Source: Winogradskyella sp. (lineage in GTDB: Bacteria > Bacteroidota > Bacteroidia > Flavobacteriales > Flavobacteriaceae). Taken from it: 64,000 nucleotides of DNA. Shown here in pieces: positions 56,186-63,935 of this stretch (its first letter is position 1; every line of letters begins with the position of its first letter). Under the pieces are notes generated by a model that had not been told where the DNA came from, made no database searches, and saw nothing but the letters and a program-made list of their open reading frames with translations. Made by a program: the position numbers and the translations under genes. The DNA is taken from assembly GCF_013042245.1 (NCBI RefSeq), contig NZ_JABDQL010000025.1, forward strand, positions 97,686 to 161,685. Direction: 5' to 3'.

Positions 56186-56766
56186 TACACTTTAAGCTGG
56201 TTAAACTTGGGCGATTTACGCACCATTTCGGTTAATTTACCAATACACAATGATTTCTTCTTTCTAGCATAAGCATAGGTTACACTTAAGCTTTCTGCAA
56301 CATCTTCCATCGATTTCGTTTTAAAAGTTGCTTTGAGTAAGTTCTTACAAGCATCTCCTAATTTTTGAAACATTTCAGAAAACAGGGCTTGCTTTTCTCC
56401 AAAAAGCTGAGTTTCGAAAGCTAGCCCTTGTGCATCGTCACTTATAGATACAGTAGCTTCATTAATTGTTACCTCTTTATTGTAATTTTTTTTGAGATAG
56501 TTTAACCATTTACGCTTACAAAGTAGAAAAAAGTAAGCATCAAAAGGACAAGTAAGCTGAAGGTTTTTTTGACTTCCTTGATTGTATATTGTAATTATGG
56601 TCTCTTGGACGATGTCTTTGGCTTCATCTTCACTTCCACTGTTCTGTTTAATATAATTAACCACTTTGGGCACATACTTATCATATATAGATTGTATAAT
56701 AAATGAGTTGTTTTGCAACAATCCAATGATATATTTCTGGTCTTCATAAATTTTTTTTTCGCTCAC
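56185..56766 (-). CDS. ECF-type RNA polymerase sigma factor
   Basis: The 193-residue protein has sigma region 2 (IQSIYDKYVPKVVNYIKQNS, then DEAKDIVQETIITIYNQ) near 25-70 and a region 4 helix-turn-helix (KSMEDVAESLSVTYAYARKK) near 150-170. The linker is longer than in many ECF factors. It is transcribed away from the first 99-bp repeat at 56882, with which it shares a 115-nt divergent intergenic region, and is translationally coupled to a TPR membrane protein. Confidence 0.88.
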   Translation of the reverse strand: MSEKKIYEDQKYIIGLLQNNSFIIQSIYDKYVPKVVNYIKQNSGSEDEAKDIVQETIITIYNQGSQKNLQLTCPFDAYFFLLCKRKWLNYLKKNYNKEVTINEATVSISDDAQGLAFETQLFGEKQALFSEMFQKLGDACKNLLKATFKTKSMEDVAESLSVTYAYARKKKSLCIGKLTEMVRKSPKFNQLKV

Positions 56767-56881
56767 TACCCCTTGTAATTTCTACTAATTTAAAAAAACT
56801 TTATTGAAATAGGGTAACAATTTTATAAGTGTGCTGATATAAAGTTGTAACAAGAAAATTAATTCATTAAAAAAATTAGAA

Positions 56882-56979
56882 ATTATGAAACGCGCATGCT
56901 AAATATATTATCTCCCAGAGGAATGATTAATAGCGAACAGCATGTGTCCTTAAAAAAACAATACATATAAACACATGAA
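56882..56979 (+). repeat. 99-bp start-codon-linked repeat, copy 1
   Basis: ATTATGAAACGCGCATGCTA ... AACAGCATGTGTCCTTAAAA ... AACACATGAA. The final ATG is the start of the downstream 147-residue gene. It differs from copy 3 at three positions. GCGCATGCT can pair with AGCATGTGT (two GU pairs) around a ~38-nt loop. It contains the 24-codon ORF MLNILSPRGMINSEQHVSLK-KQYI-stop, ending four bases before the gene ATG. Confidence 0.9.
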
Positions 56980-57418
56980 ACAAGCAATTTTAATTATCAG
57001 CACAGTCGTATTATCAGTATTAAACTTAAATGCTACGACTTCAAAAATAAATTTTAACCCTATTAATACAGAAACTGAAATTACAGAGAACCATTTTGCA
57101 AAAATCTACGAATGGTCTGTAAAAACATTAACAGGTAAAAGTTTAGGAATATCCTCTAGTCTTGAAGATGCAAAAGAAATGATAGCCCTTTTTAGTGGTA
57201 ATGAAGCAGTACTTAAGAAAGAGATTACAAGTTATTATGTTCTAAAATCTGAAGCTACAAACTCTAATAACAGAACGTATTATTGGGAAGTAGTCTCTAC
57301 AAACGGAAATGCAAAAGAGCTTTCTTCTTCCGAGAGAGATGCAAAAGAGATGATTAACCTTGTCTCAAACGAAGAAATTATTACCCATAAAATAATTACA
57401 AGCGAAAAAAGAAAGTAA
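56975..57418 (+). CDS. Small exported protein with an internal duplication
   Basis: The 147-residue protein has a signal peptide (AILIISTVVLSVLNLNATTS). Two similar blocks follow: SSLEDAKEMIALFSGNEAVL with KKEITS, and SSERDAKEMINLVSNEEIIT with HKIITS, each preceded by a beta-rich EWSV/WEVVST strand. This looks like a tandem pair of one small fold. No family is recognised. Its ATG is the last part of repeat copy 1, and it lies across from the ECF sigma gene, so sigma control is plausible. It is followed 71 nt later by a lipoprotein gene. Confidence 0.8.
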   Translation: MKQAILIISTVVLSVLNLNATTSKINFNPINTETEITENHFAKIYEWSVKTLTGKSLGISSSLEDAKEMIALFSGNEAVLKKEITSYYVLKSEATNSNNRTYYWEVVSTNGNAKELSSSERDAKEMINLVSNEEIITHKIITSEKRK

Positions 57419-57489
57419 AATCAAAAAACAGGGTAACAAAATAGTTGCCCTGTTGATATAACAATATAAAACACTAAATATTAGAAATC

Positions 57490-58473
57490 ATGAAACAATT
57501 AAAAACAATTTTCGGAACCTTATTAATGACAGCTATTTTATTCACAAGCTGTGAAACATCAGACGATAGTGATGGAGACATCCTTTTTACACCAAGTGCA
57601 CAACAATTTCAAAATTTAAAAGAGAATGCTCGTGAAGTTTTAAAGCAAGATTTTCAGATAACTGTTGAGGATGGTATTACTACGCTAACAACAGATAATG
57701 GTGTAAGTGTAAGCATTAATGGTGCTTGCTTAACAGTAAATGGAAACGCTGCAACCGGTGTTATAGATGTTGAGTTAATAGAAATTTTTGACAAGGCTAA
57801 CATGTTAAAGACAAATAGAAACACTATGGGTGCTTTACCCGGAGGAGATAAAGCTATGCTTTTAACTGGTGGTGAATTTTTGATAGAAGCTTTTCAAAAC
57901 GGAAATACTGTTGATACCAACTGCCCTTTAGAATTACAAATCCCATCAAATCTTACAGGTGGTGATGACCCAGCAATGGAGCTATGGACTGGCACAATTG
58001 ATGAAAATGACAACCTTACTTGGGATGAGATGGAAGGCGGTCCTCAAGGTCTCGGTGGAGAGGTTTTTGCAGAAGGTGGTCAATACTACGCATTTTTTAA
58101 TGACTTTGGATGGAGTAATGTCGATCGTTTTTATAACGACCCAAGGCCTAAAACTACCATATTAGTTGCTCCACCAACTGGTTTTGACAATACTAACAGT
58201 TCTGTATTTATTTCATATGATGGTGAGGATACAGGATTAGCAAATCTAGATACTTATGATACTGGATTAGGATTATTCAGTGAACATTATGGACAAATAC
58301 CTATAGGCTTAGAGTGCCATATCATTTTTGTATCACCAAATGAAACTGGAGGATGGTTATACCATCTTCAAGCGGTGACCATTGCAGCTAATGACCAGAT
58401 TACTTTTAGTTTTGAAAATTTAGTTTCTGGGACAGACGCAGAGTTAACTAGCGCTATAAATGCCCTACCATAA
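57490..58473 (+). CDS. Lipoprotein of unknown function
   Basis: The 327-residue protein has a lipoprotein signal (IFGTLLMTAILFTSCETSDD, lipid Cys at 21) followed by an acidic Asp-rich stretch. The mature part is beta-rich and acidic: DNGVSVSINGACLTVNGNAA, IDVELIEIFDKANMLKTNRN, WTGTIDENDNLTWDEMEGGP and YAFFNDFGWSNVDRFYNDPR. I do not recognise the family with certainty; it looks like a surface-exposed immunoglobulin-like or carbohydrate-binding lipoprotein. It is followed by a strong terminator, which closes the first repeat-led unit. Confidence 0.8.
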   Translation: MKQLKTIFGTLLMTAILFTSCETSDDSDGDILFTPSAQQFQNLKENAREVLKQDFQITVEDGITTLTTDNGVSVSINGACLTVNGNAATGVIDVELIEIFDKANMLKTNRNTMGALPGGDKAMLLTGGEFLIEAFQNGNTVDTNCPLELQIPSNLTGGDDPAMELWTGTIDENDNLTWDEMEGGPQGLGGEVFAEGGQYYAFFNDFGWSNVDRFYNDPRPKTTILVAPPTGFDNTNSSVFISYDGEDTGLANLDTYDTGLGLFSEHYGQIPIGLECHIIFVSPNETGGWLYHLQAVTIAANDQITFSFENLVSGTDAELTSAINALP

Positions 58474-58485
58474 ATCTTAATCCGT

Positions 58486-58519
58486 AAAAGCGGTGGCTAC
58501 TAGTCACCGCTTTTTTTTA
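58486..58519 (+). terminator. Rho-independent terminator
   Basis: AAAAGCGGTG-GCTACTAGT-CACCGCTTTTTTTT: a GC-rich stem and eight T residues, 12 nt after the lipoprotein stop. It ends only about 26 nt before repeat copy 2, leaving little space for a separate promoter outside the repeat. Confidence 0.9.
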
Positions 58520-58545
58520 TCTTTAAATGCAATCAACTCAATATA

Positions 58546-58642
58546 ATTATGAAACGCGCATGCTAAACATATTATCACCCAAAGGAATGATTAATAGCGA
58601 ACAGCATGTGTCTTTAAAAAACAATACATATAAACACATGAA
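58546..58642 (+). repeat. 99-bp start-codon-linked repeat, copy 2 (one base shorter)
   Basis: Nearly identical to copies 1 and 3 but with six instead of seven A residues after GTGTCTTT and one C-to-T change. The missing A removes the stop of the mini-ORF and joins it in frame to the downstream gene (SLKNNTYKHMKTN), which is why the track starts that gene at 58527. The stem GCGCATGCT/AGCATGTGT is intact. Confidence 0.9.
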
Positions 58643-60602
58643 AACTAATGCTTTTGTCTTTGGCCTTCTTTTCTGTTTTACTACGGCATTCTCACAACAA
58701 TCCACTTCTGTAGATTCTATAAAACCTAGAATAGCTTCTATAAATCATACTATAAAAGGAGATAGTCTATCCTTAAGTGCCATAACACCACAATTACAAC
58801 AAATCGCAGGAGCTCCAAAAGCATTTTACACCTATTACTGGGAAATGGGTGATGGTAATTTTAGTAAAGAAAAAAAACCTAAACACGTCTATAAAGACAA
58901 AGGTGATTATGAAGTAAAATTATGGGTTACCAATAATTACGATACTGGAAAACCACCTGTGAGTCGTCCAAAAAAAATAAGCATTTCTAATAACGCTGAA
59001 AACTATGAAGCTCAAGCATCAATGCCTGAAGATTTTACTTTACAGCGTAACAGAGAACCTGTACCAGATGAAGAGATGGTAGTAGTTATGAGTTATAAAA
59101 ATGAAAATGACTTTATTACTGACGGAAAACTCTTTTTGTTTTACAACGAACAAAAATATACTGCTGATAATTTTGAACTTACAGATACTCGTGTTCATAA
59201 CAGTGAACAAGAAGTATTTAATCAAGATATTGTTTACAACACACCAAAAGATAATTTTGAAGGCACATTATTAGCTTTAACTGATAACAAAGGAGTATTA
59301 AATTTATATCAAAAACAACAAGACTCTACAAAGAAAACGGACTTGGCTTTAACTTTAAAAGAGTCTAATGAATACTTTAAAAATTCTAAAGTTTTAGAAT
59401 TTAAAAATATGGAGCCGCAAGAAGAGCGCAATGTCTTTTTCTCACTAAAAACAACACCAGAAATGCTTAAAGACACAAGCGCTATAATTTCTGTTAGAGG
59501 TGTTTATATTCCAGATTCTAATTATAGCAATCATACTGTAAAAGAAATGGAGATGGAAATTGTGACTTCTCACGATCCTAATAAAATGTCTAGTAACGGC
59601 ACGTTCCTAAATTATAGATTAGTTCGTTTTAAAACCCTGAAATATAAGATAAAATTTCAGAATAACGGTGAAGGTCCAGCTCGTAAAATTAGACTAGAAT
59701 CGGATATTCCTGAGATGTTAGATGAACAGACAATTGAAGTTATTGACATGTATCCTAAAGTAAAAATATGTCCGAAGCTAGAGATACAATATAGCTGCTT
59801 AGACACTACTTTTACTAACCAACAAGCTATATTCACCTTCAAAAATATTTACCTTCCCGGGAGCGAACAAAAAAATGTTAAGGAATACGATTCTACCAAA
59901 GGCTTCGTGACGTATAAAATTAAATTCTCGAAGGACTTCCACAAGAAAAAGACTAAAAGTAGAACTGCCATAATTTTCGATAAAAACGAACCTATAATTA
60001 CCAATTATTCGACAACACGATTTTTGCCAGGTATATCTATTGGTACAAAAGCAGGTTATAATTATTTTCCTGATTTAGTTGACTCTAAAAGTTACTTTTT
60101 TGGTGCTACGATTTCCCCCTATAAATCTTACCGGTGGTATTGGCAGGTAGAGCTTTTAAATAGTTTTCATAATTATGATTCTCAGACAACAATAACTGAA
60201 GATATTATTGGTCAAGCACAAGGCTTTGAACAATTGCAACGTACTACAGCCACCTCAAGTTTTCAGAATATAGATTGGGAAATTCCTATTTTAGTTAGAT
60301 ATAATCTCAATAACTACTTTGGTTTAGGTGTTGGCATAAATACCATGATATCCCTTAACGAAAAAAGAGAAGAATCGCTTTTTATAGAACGTTTTGAAGG
60401 AACAAATCCGCAAGCTCCAATTGTTGAGACACTAAATACATCTTCTGATTTTTCGGATTCGTTTACAAATTTCAGAACAGGCTTATTGATGGAAATCACA
60501 GGAGGTTTTGCTCGTATTGGCCCAAGCTTCGGCGCACGCTATGTCTATAATTTTAAAGACAATTTTAATTACATCCAATTGTATGGTATTTGGAAGTTCT
60601 AA
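58638..60602 (+). CDS. Exported PKD-domain protein with C-terminal outer-membrane barrel
   Basis: I start the gene at 58638, where the repeat ends and a signal peptide begins (MKTNAFVFGLLFCFTTAFSQ), giving 654 residues; the track's extra 37 residues are repeat sequence. A PKD domain lies at ~45-115 (YTYYWEMGDGNFSKEKKPKH, VYKDKGDYEVKLWVTN). A DUF11/adhesin-like Ig region follows (LKYKIKFQNNGEGPARKIRL), then a likely beta-barrel of ~200 residues (SIGTKAGYNYFPDLVDSKSY, FRTGLLMEITGGFARIGPSF) ending in YIQLYGIWKF. It should span the outer membrane and expose or project the PKD part. It is the first gene of the PKD-CHAT-protease operon, 18 nt before the CHAT gene. Confidence 0.82.
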   Translation: MKTNAFVFGLLFCFTTAFSQQSTSVDSIKPRIASINHTIKGDSLSLSAITPQLQQIAGAPKAFYTYYWEMGDGNFSKEKKPKHVYKDKGDYEVKLWVTNNYDTGKPPVSRPKKISISNNAENYEAQASMPEDFTLQRNREPVPDEEMVVVMSYKNENDFITDGKLFLFYNEQKYTADNFELTDTRVHNSEQEVFNQDIVYNTPKDNFEGTLLALTDNKGVLNLYQKQQDSTKKTDLALTLKESNEYFKNSKVLEFKNMEPQEERNVFFSLKTTPEMLKDTSAIISVRGVYIPDSNYSNHTVKEMEMEIVTSHDPNKMSSNGTFLNYRLVRFKTLKYKIKFQNNGEGPARKIRLESDIPEMLDEQTIEVIDMYPKVKICPKLEIQYSCLDTTFTNQQAIFTFKNIYLPGSEQKNVKEYDSTKGFVTYKIKFSKDFHKKKTKSRTAIIFDKNEPIITNYSTTRFLPGISIGTKAGYNYFPDLVDSKSYFFGATISPYKSYRWYWQVELLNSFHNYDSQTTITEDIIGQAQGFEQLQRTTATSSFQNIDWEIPILVRYNLNNYFGLGVGINTMISLNEKREESLFIERFEGTNPQAPIVETLNTSSDFSDSFTNFRTGLLMEITGGFARIGPSFGARYVYNFKDNFNYIQLYGIWKF

Positions 60603-60620
60603 ATTATTTCAAAGTTTTAA

Positions 60621-63206
60621 ATGAAACATTTTCTCTTTCTCTTTTTTATTTTAAGCATCTCTCTTTGCTTTTCTCAATCTTTGGAAGAAAAGATTTATGC
60701 ATCAACAGAACAGTTTTACAGTGAACCAAATCATAAAAACCTACAAGTTTTAAATACTGAAATTGCTAGTTTTGAACCTCAATTAAAAACTAAAGACGAA
60801 TATTTTGCCTTTATAAATCTTATTATAAATAAAGCCTACTATTTGGCTGAACATAACACTCAAGATAAAGCTATTTCAGCATATGAAAAAGCATACAAAA
60901 TCTATTTAAAAAATCAGGTTTTTAGCTATGATATAGTTGAGTATTGTTTAATTCCGCTAGGTGTTCTTTATCATAAAAGCAATGCTTATATAAAAGCTGA
61001 AAATATTATAAAACATTATATAACACTTGCTATAAAACAAGGTAATGTATCACAACAAATTTCAGGTAGTATCAATCTGGCATTGCTTTACCAATCTTTG
61101 AACAGGCATCAAAGCGTGATTTCTATAGTAGACAAAACATTACTTGGTTTTAAAGACATAAAAAAAAATCAAGAACAACGCCTTAATAGCATAAAAAAAA
61201 GAAGTTTACTATTAATAGAAAGCAATCAAGAAAAATTGTTATTAGATAATGATGTAATTTTTAATTCTCAAGATGATTCTGAAATTTTAGACTTAAAATA
61301 TAGGACAGCACTGCAGAATAGGGATTACTCCAAAGCGTATAACTACTTCAATCGTATAAAAAATAAAAGTCTCGTAAATAATTTGATATCAAAAAGAGAG
61401 CTAGCAAAACTTAGTTTTCAAGAAGCACAATTATTTTATCTACTAAACAGAGCTGACAAAGCTCATAAAGAGTTATATAATACACTCTCACTACTTATTC
61501 CTAGCTTTAGAAGCAACCAATCACTTACTGAAAATGATTTGTATCCCGAAAATATTTTTATCGATGTGTTTGATTTATTGGCTACGATAGAAACTACTCC
61601 CGAAAATAAACTACTAAATTATAATCTTAGTTTCTATGTTACATCACTATTAAATAAAGAAAACACAAACGAAGAGAGCCTTATAATTAGCGCTAGTGCA
61701 AATAGGACTAGAGCAGAGAATTGTATAGAAATTCTTTATCAATTATATATAAAAGAAAACAATACAGACTTCATACAACGTGCTTTAAACTTTGCAGAGC
61801 AGTATAAAGCCTCTATCTTAAAAACCAATTCTCAACGAAAATCATTTCTTCAAAAATATGGTAAGATAGACTCAACACTCATAAGAGAAGATCTTCTTTT
61901 AAAAGAACAAAAACAATTAACCAATAGGCTTCTAAGCGGTACTTCTAACACAGATTATCTAAAAAGACAAGATAGTATTAGATCCCGTTTAATAGGTATA
62001 AGTGTAGAGTTGAAGTCACTTCAAAACGTGATTGAACAGACTTATAAAATTGGCATTAATAAAACAATCTCTCTAACAGATATAACGTCTAAACTTAACG
62101 ACACAAAAAAAGCTGTTATACAATATTTCTATGGAAAAAAAGCAATTTATCAATTTGTATTCACTGAAACAAATTATGGCTTTAATGAAATACCTGTAGG
62201 AGCGTCTACAAATCAAAAAATCATTGATTTTATAAGCTATTTTAATGATGTTTCAAAAATCAATTCAGACATCTCAATATTTACAGAAGATGCCTTTTAC
62301 ATATATAATTTACTAAAATTTGATGCAGTTAAAAGCTTTGAAGAAGTGGTAATAATCCCAGATGGATTAATGAGTTTTATTCCTTTTGAGACGCTATTAA
62401 ACTCAAAAACTACTTCCACTTCATTTGCCAAAATGCCTTTTGTTATTAAAAGTCAGTCTTTGGAATATAACACAAGCCTTCAGTTTTATTTGAACAACAG
62501 AACTGAAAGATTAGAAGACAAATTACTCGGTATGTTTCCAGTATTTAAAAATTCTAATCAAGAGCTTACATATACTAAAAATGAAGCCGAAGAAATTAAA
62601 AGTAAAATATCTTCAAAACTTTTAATGTATGAACATGCTACAAGAGTAAATTTTTTAAATCAAATGAAAAACTATTCTGTATTGCACCTCTCAACACATG
62701 CTTCTTCAGGAGATTTTTTAAATCCTGCTAACATCTCATTTTATGATACCGAATTATCGGTAAACGAACTTTATGATTTAGATATAAACCCCAATTTAGT
62801 TGTGCTTAGTGCTTGCGAGACTGGCGTTGGAAAAGTACTTAAAGGTGAAGGTGTTATGAGTATTGCAAGAGGGTTTCAGTATGCGGGTGCAGAAAATACT
62901 TTGTTCTCTCTATGGCAAATTAATGATTTAAGTACTTCTAAGATTATGACTTCATTTTATAAGTATTACGCAAGTGGAAAGACTGCTACTTTTTCCAATA
63001 GTCAATCAAAAATAGATTACTTAAGTAATAGAGAAGTTAGTAATGCAAAAAAATCGCCTTATTATTGGGGTGCTTTTGTTTTTTATGGAGATGTACCAGA
63101 GTTAAAACCTAATAAGCAAACGTATTATTTATTGACTCTTGGCATATTAGCTTTGTTAATAGTCGTATTTTTAATTCTTAAAATTTTTAGTAAAAATGCA
63201 AGCTAA
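60621..63206 (+). CDS. Exported TPR-CHAT caspase-like protease with C-terminal membrane anchor
   Basis: The 861-residue protein has a signal peptide (FLFLFFILSISLCFSQ), a long helical TPR-type region (~25-450), a coiled linker, and a CHAT domain. The catalytic dyad is intact: His in VLHLSTHASSGDFL near 685 and Cys in VVLSACETGVGKVLKGEGVM near 729, with the following FQYAGAENTLFSLWQINDLS. After the domain a transmembrane helix (LLTLGILALLIVVFLILKIF near 835) and a short basic tail place the protease in the periplasm, fixed to the inner membrane. CHAT proteases are caspase/separase relatives. Its stop overlaps the aspartic protease start by 11 nt. Confidence 0.9.
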   Translation: MKHFLFLFFILSISLCFSQSLEEKIYASTEQFYSEPNHKNLQVLNTEIASFEPQLKTKDEYFAFINLIINKAYYLAEHNTQDKAISAYEKAYKIYLKNQVFSYDIVEYCLIPLGVLYHKSNAYIKAENIIKHYITLAIKQGNVSQQISGSINLALLYQSLNRHQSVISIVDKTLLGFKDIKKNQEQRLNSIKKRSLLLIESNQEKLLLDNDVIFNSQDDSEILDLKYRTALQNRDYSKAYNYFNRIKNKSLVNNLISKRELAKLSFQEAQLFYLLNRADKAHKELYNTLSLLIPSFRSNQSLTENDLYPENIFIDVFDLLATIETTPENKLLNYNLSFYVTSLLNKENTNEESLIISASANRTRAENCIEILYQLYIKENNTDFIQRALNFAEQYKASILKTNSQRKSFLQKYGKIDSTLIREDLLLKEQKQLTNRLLSGTSNTDYLKRQDSIRSRLIGISVELKSLQNVIEQTYKIGINKTISLTDITSKLNDTKKAVIQYFYGKKAIYQFVFTETNYGFNEIPVGASTNQKIIDFISYFNDVSKINSDISIFTEDAFYIYNLLKFDAVKSFEEVVIIPDGLMSFIPFETLLNSKTTSTSFAKMPFVIKSQSLEYNTSLQFYLNNRTERLEDKLLGMFPVFKNSNQELTYTKNEAEEIKSKISSKLLMYEHATRVNFLNQMKNYSVLHLSTHASSGDFLNPANISFYDTELSVNELYDLDINPNLVVLSACETGVGKVLKGEGVMSIARGFQYAGAENTLFSLWQINDLSTSKIMTSFYKYYASGKTATFSNSQSKIDYLSNREVSNAKKSPYYWGAFVFYGDVPELKPNKQTYYLLTLGILALLIVVFLILKIFSKNAS

Positions 63207-63639
63207 CCTTAAAGACTTTTTGATTGAAAAAGGCTATTGTAAAATAAAACTGAAACTTACAAAAACTAATCATTTTGAAATAAAAGCATCTATTAATGGT
63301 ATAAAAGGTCGTTTTATTTTAGATACTGGTGCATCTAGTAGTTGCGTAGGTTTTGAGGCTATAGAACAATTTAAACTTAAAGTCGTGGATTCTGAAATTA
63401 AAGCTGTAGGTGCAGGTGCTTCTAACATGACCACTAAACTTTCAAAATCTAATATCATAAAAATTGGCAAATGGAAAAAGCAACGTATTGCCTTAATTCT
63501 ATTTAATCTAACACATGTTAACGAAGGTTTAATTAATCACAACTCAAATGCTGTTGATGGCATTATTGGCGCCGATATTTTAAAAAAAGGAAAAGCAATA
63601 ATTGACTATAATAAAAAATATTTATATTTAAAACTATGA
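63196..63639 (+). CDS. Retropepsin-like clan AA aspartic protease
   Basis: The 147-residue protein has one aspartic-protease half: the active-site motif RFILDTGASSSCVGFEAIEQ near 36-55, the flap region SEIKAVGAGASNMTTKLSKS and the hydrophobic-hydrophobic-Gly VDGIIGADILKKGKAIIDYN near 121. Such proteins act as homodimers, as retroviral proteases do. No signal peptide is seen, so it may be cytosolic, unlike the CHAT protein it overlaps by 11 nt. The tight coupling implies a joint function. Confidence 0.9.
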   Translation: MQANLKDFLIEKGYCKIKLKLTKTNHFEIKASINGIKGRFILDTGASSSCVGFEAIEQFKLKVVDSEIKAVGAGASNMTTKLSKSNIIKIGKWKKQRIALILFNLTHVNEGLINHNSNAVDGIIGADILKKGKAIIDYNKKYLYLKL

Positions 63640-63677
63640 TTTTCAATTATTTAACAACTAAACAACACTAAAATTAC

Positions 63678-63697
63678 GTATTTATACGTATAAATAC
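63678..63697. repeat. Perfect 20-bp palindrome
   Basis: GTATTTATACGTATAAATAC equals its own reverse complement. It lies 38 nt after the aspartic protease stop and 66 nt before repeat copy 3. It has no T-run after it, so it looks more like an operator for a dimeric regulator than a terminator. Confidence 0.6.
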
Positions 63698-63762
63698 TTC
63701 AACTAAAATTTGGAATTTTACTAATGCTAACAAAGTCAATTATATCGCAGAATATGTTTTGG

Positions 63763-63860
63763 ATTATGAAACGCGCATGCTAAACATATTATCACCCAAA
63801 GGAATGATTAATAGCGAACAGCATGTGTCCTTAAAAAAACAATACATATAAACACATGAA
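63763..63860 (+). repeat. 99-bp start-codon-linked repeat, copy 3
   Basis: ATTATGAAACGCGCATGCTA through AACACATGAA, three substitutions from copy 1 and one substitution plus one A from copy 2. The bases before (GTTTTGG) and after (CAATAACAAC) differ from the other copies, so the repeat borders are sharp at ATTATG and ATGAA. Confidence 0.9.
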
Positions 63861-63900
63861 CAATAACAACAGTAAAATATGGCTATATTCTATAATATGA
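63856..63900 (+). pseudogene. Truncated reading frame after repeat copy 3
   Basis: The ATG at the end of the repeat opens MNNNNSKIWLYSII-stop, 14 codons. It looks like the start of a signal peptide or membrane protein that is cut off; the following ORF at 63936 may belong to an inserted element. It may also be an authentic short peptide. Confidence 0.4.
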
Positions 63901-63935
63901 CTTAAATAAGTTGTATTTTAGTAAAAACGAAAGTC

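Noticed and set aside
56882-63860. Insertion-sequence ends or integron attachment sites as explanation of the 99-bp repeats
   Set aside because: Copies are in the same orientation, abut start codons, lack target duplications and do not enclose a transposase or integrase; no GTTRRRY-type core is seen.
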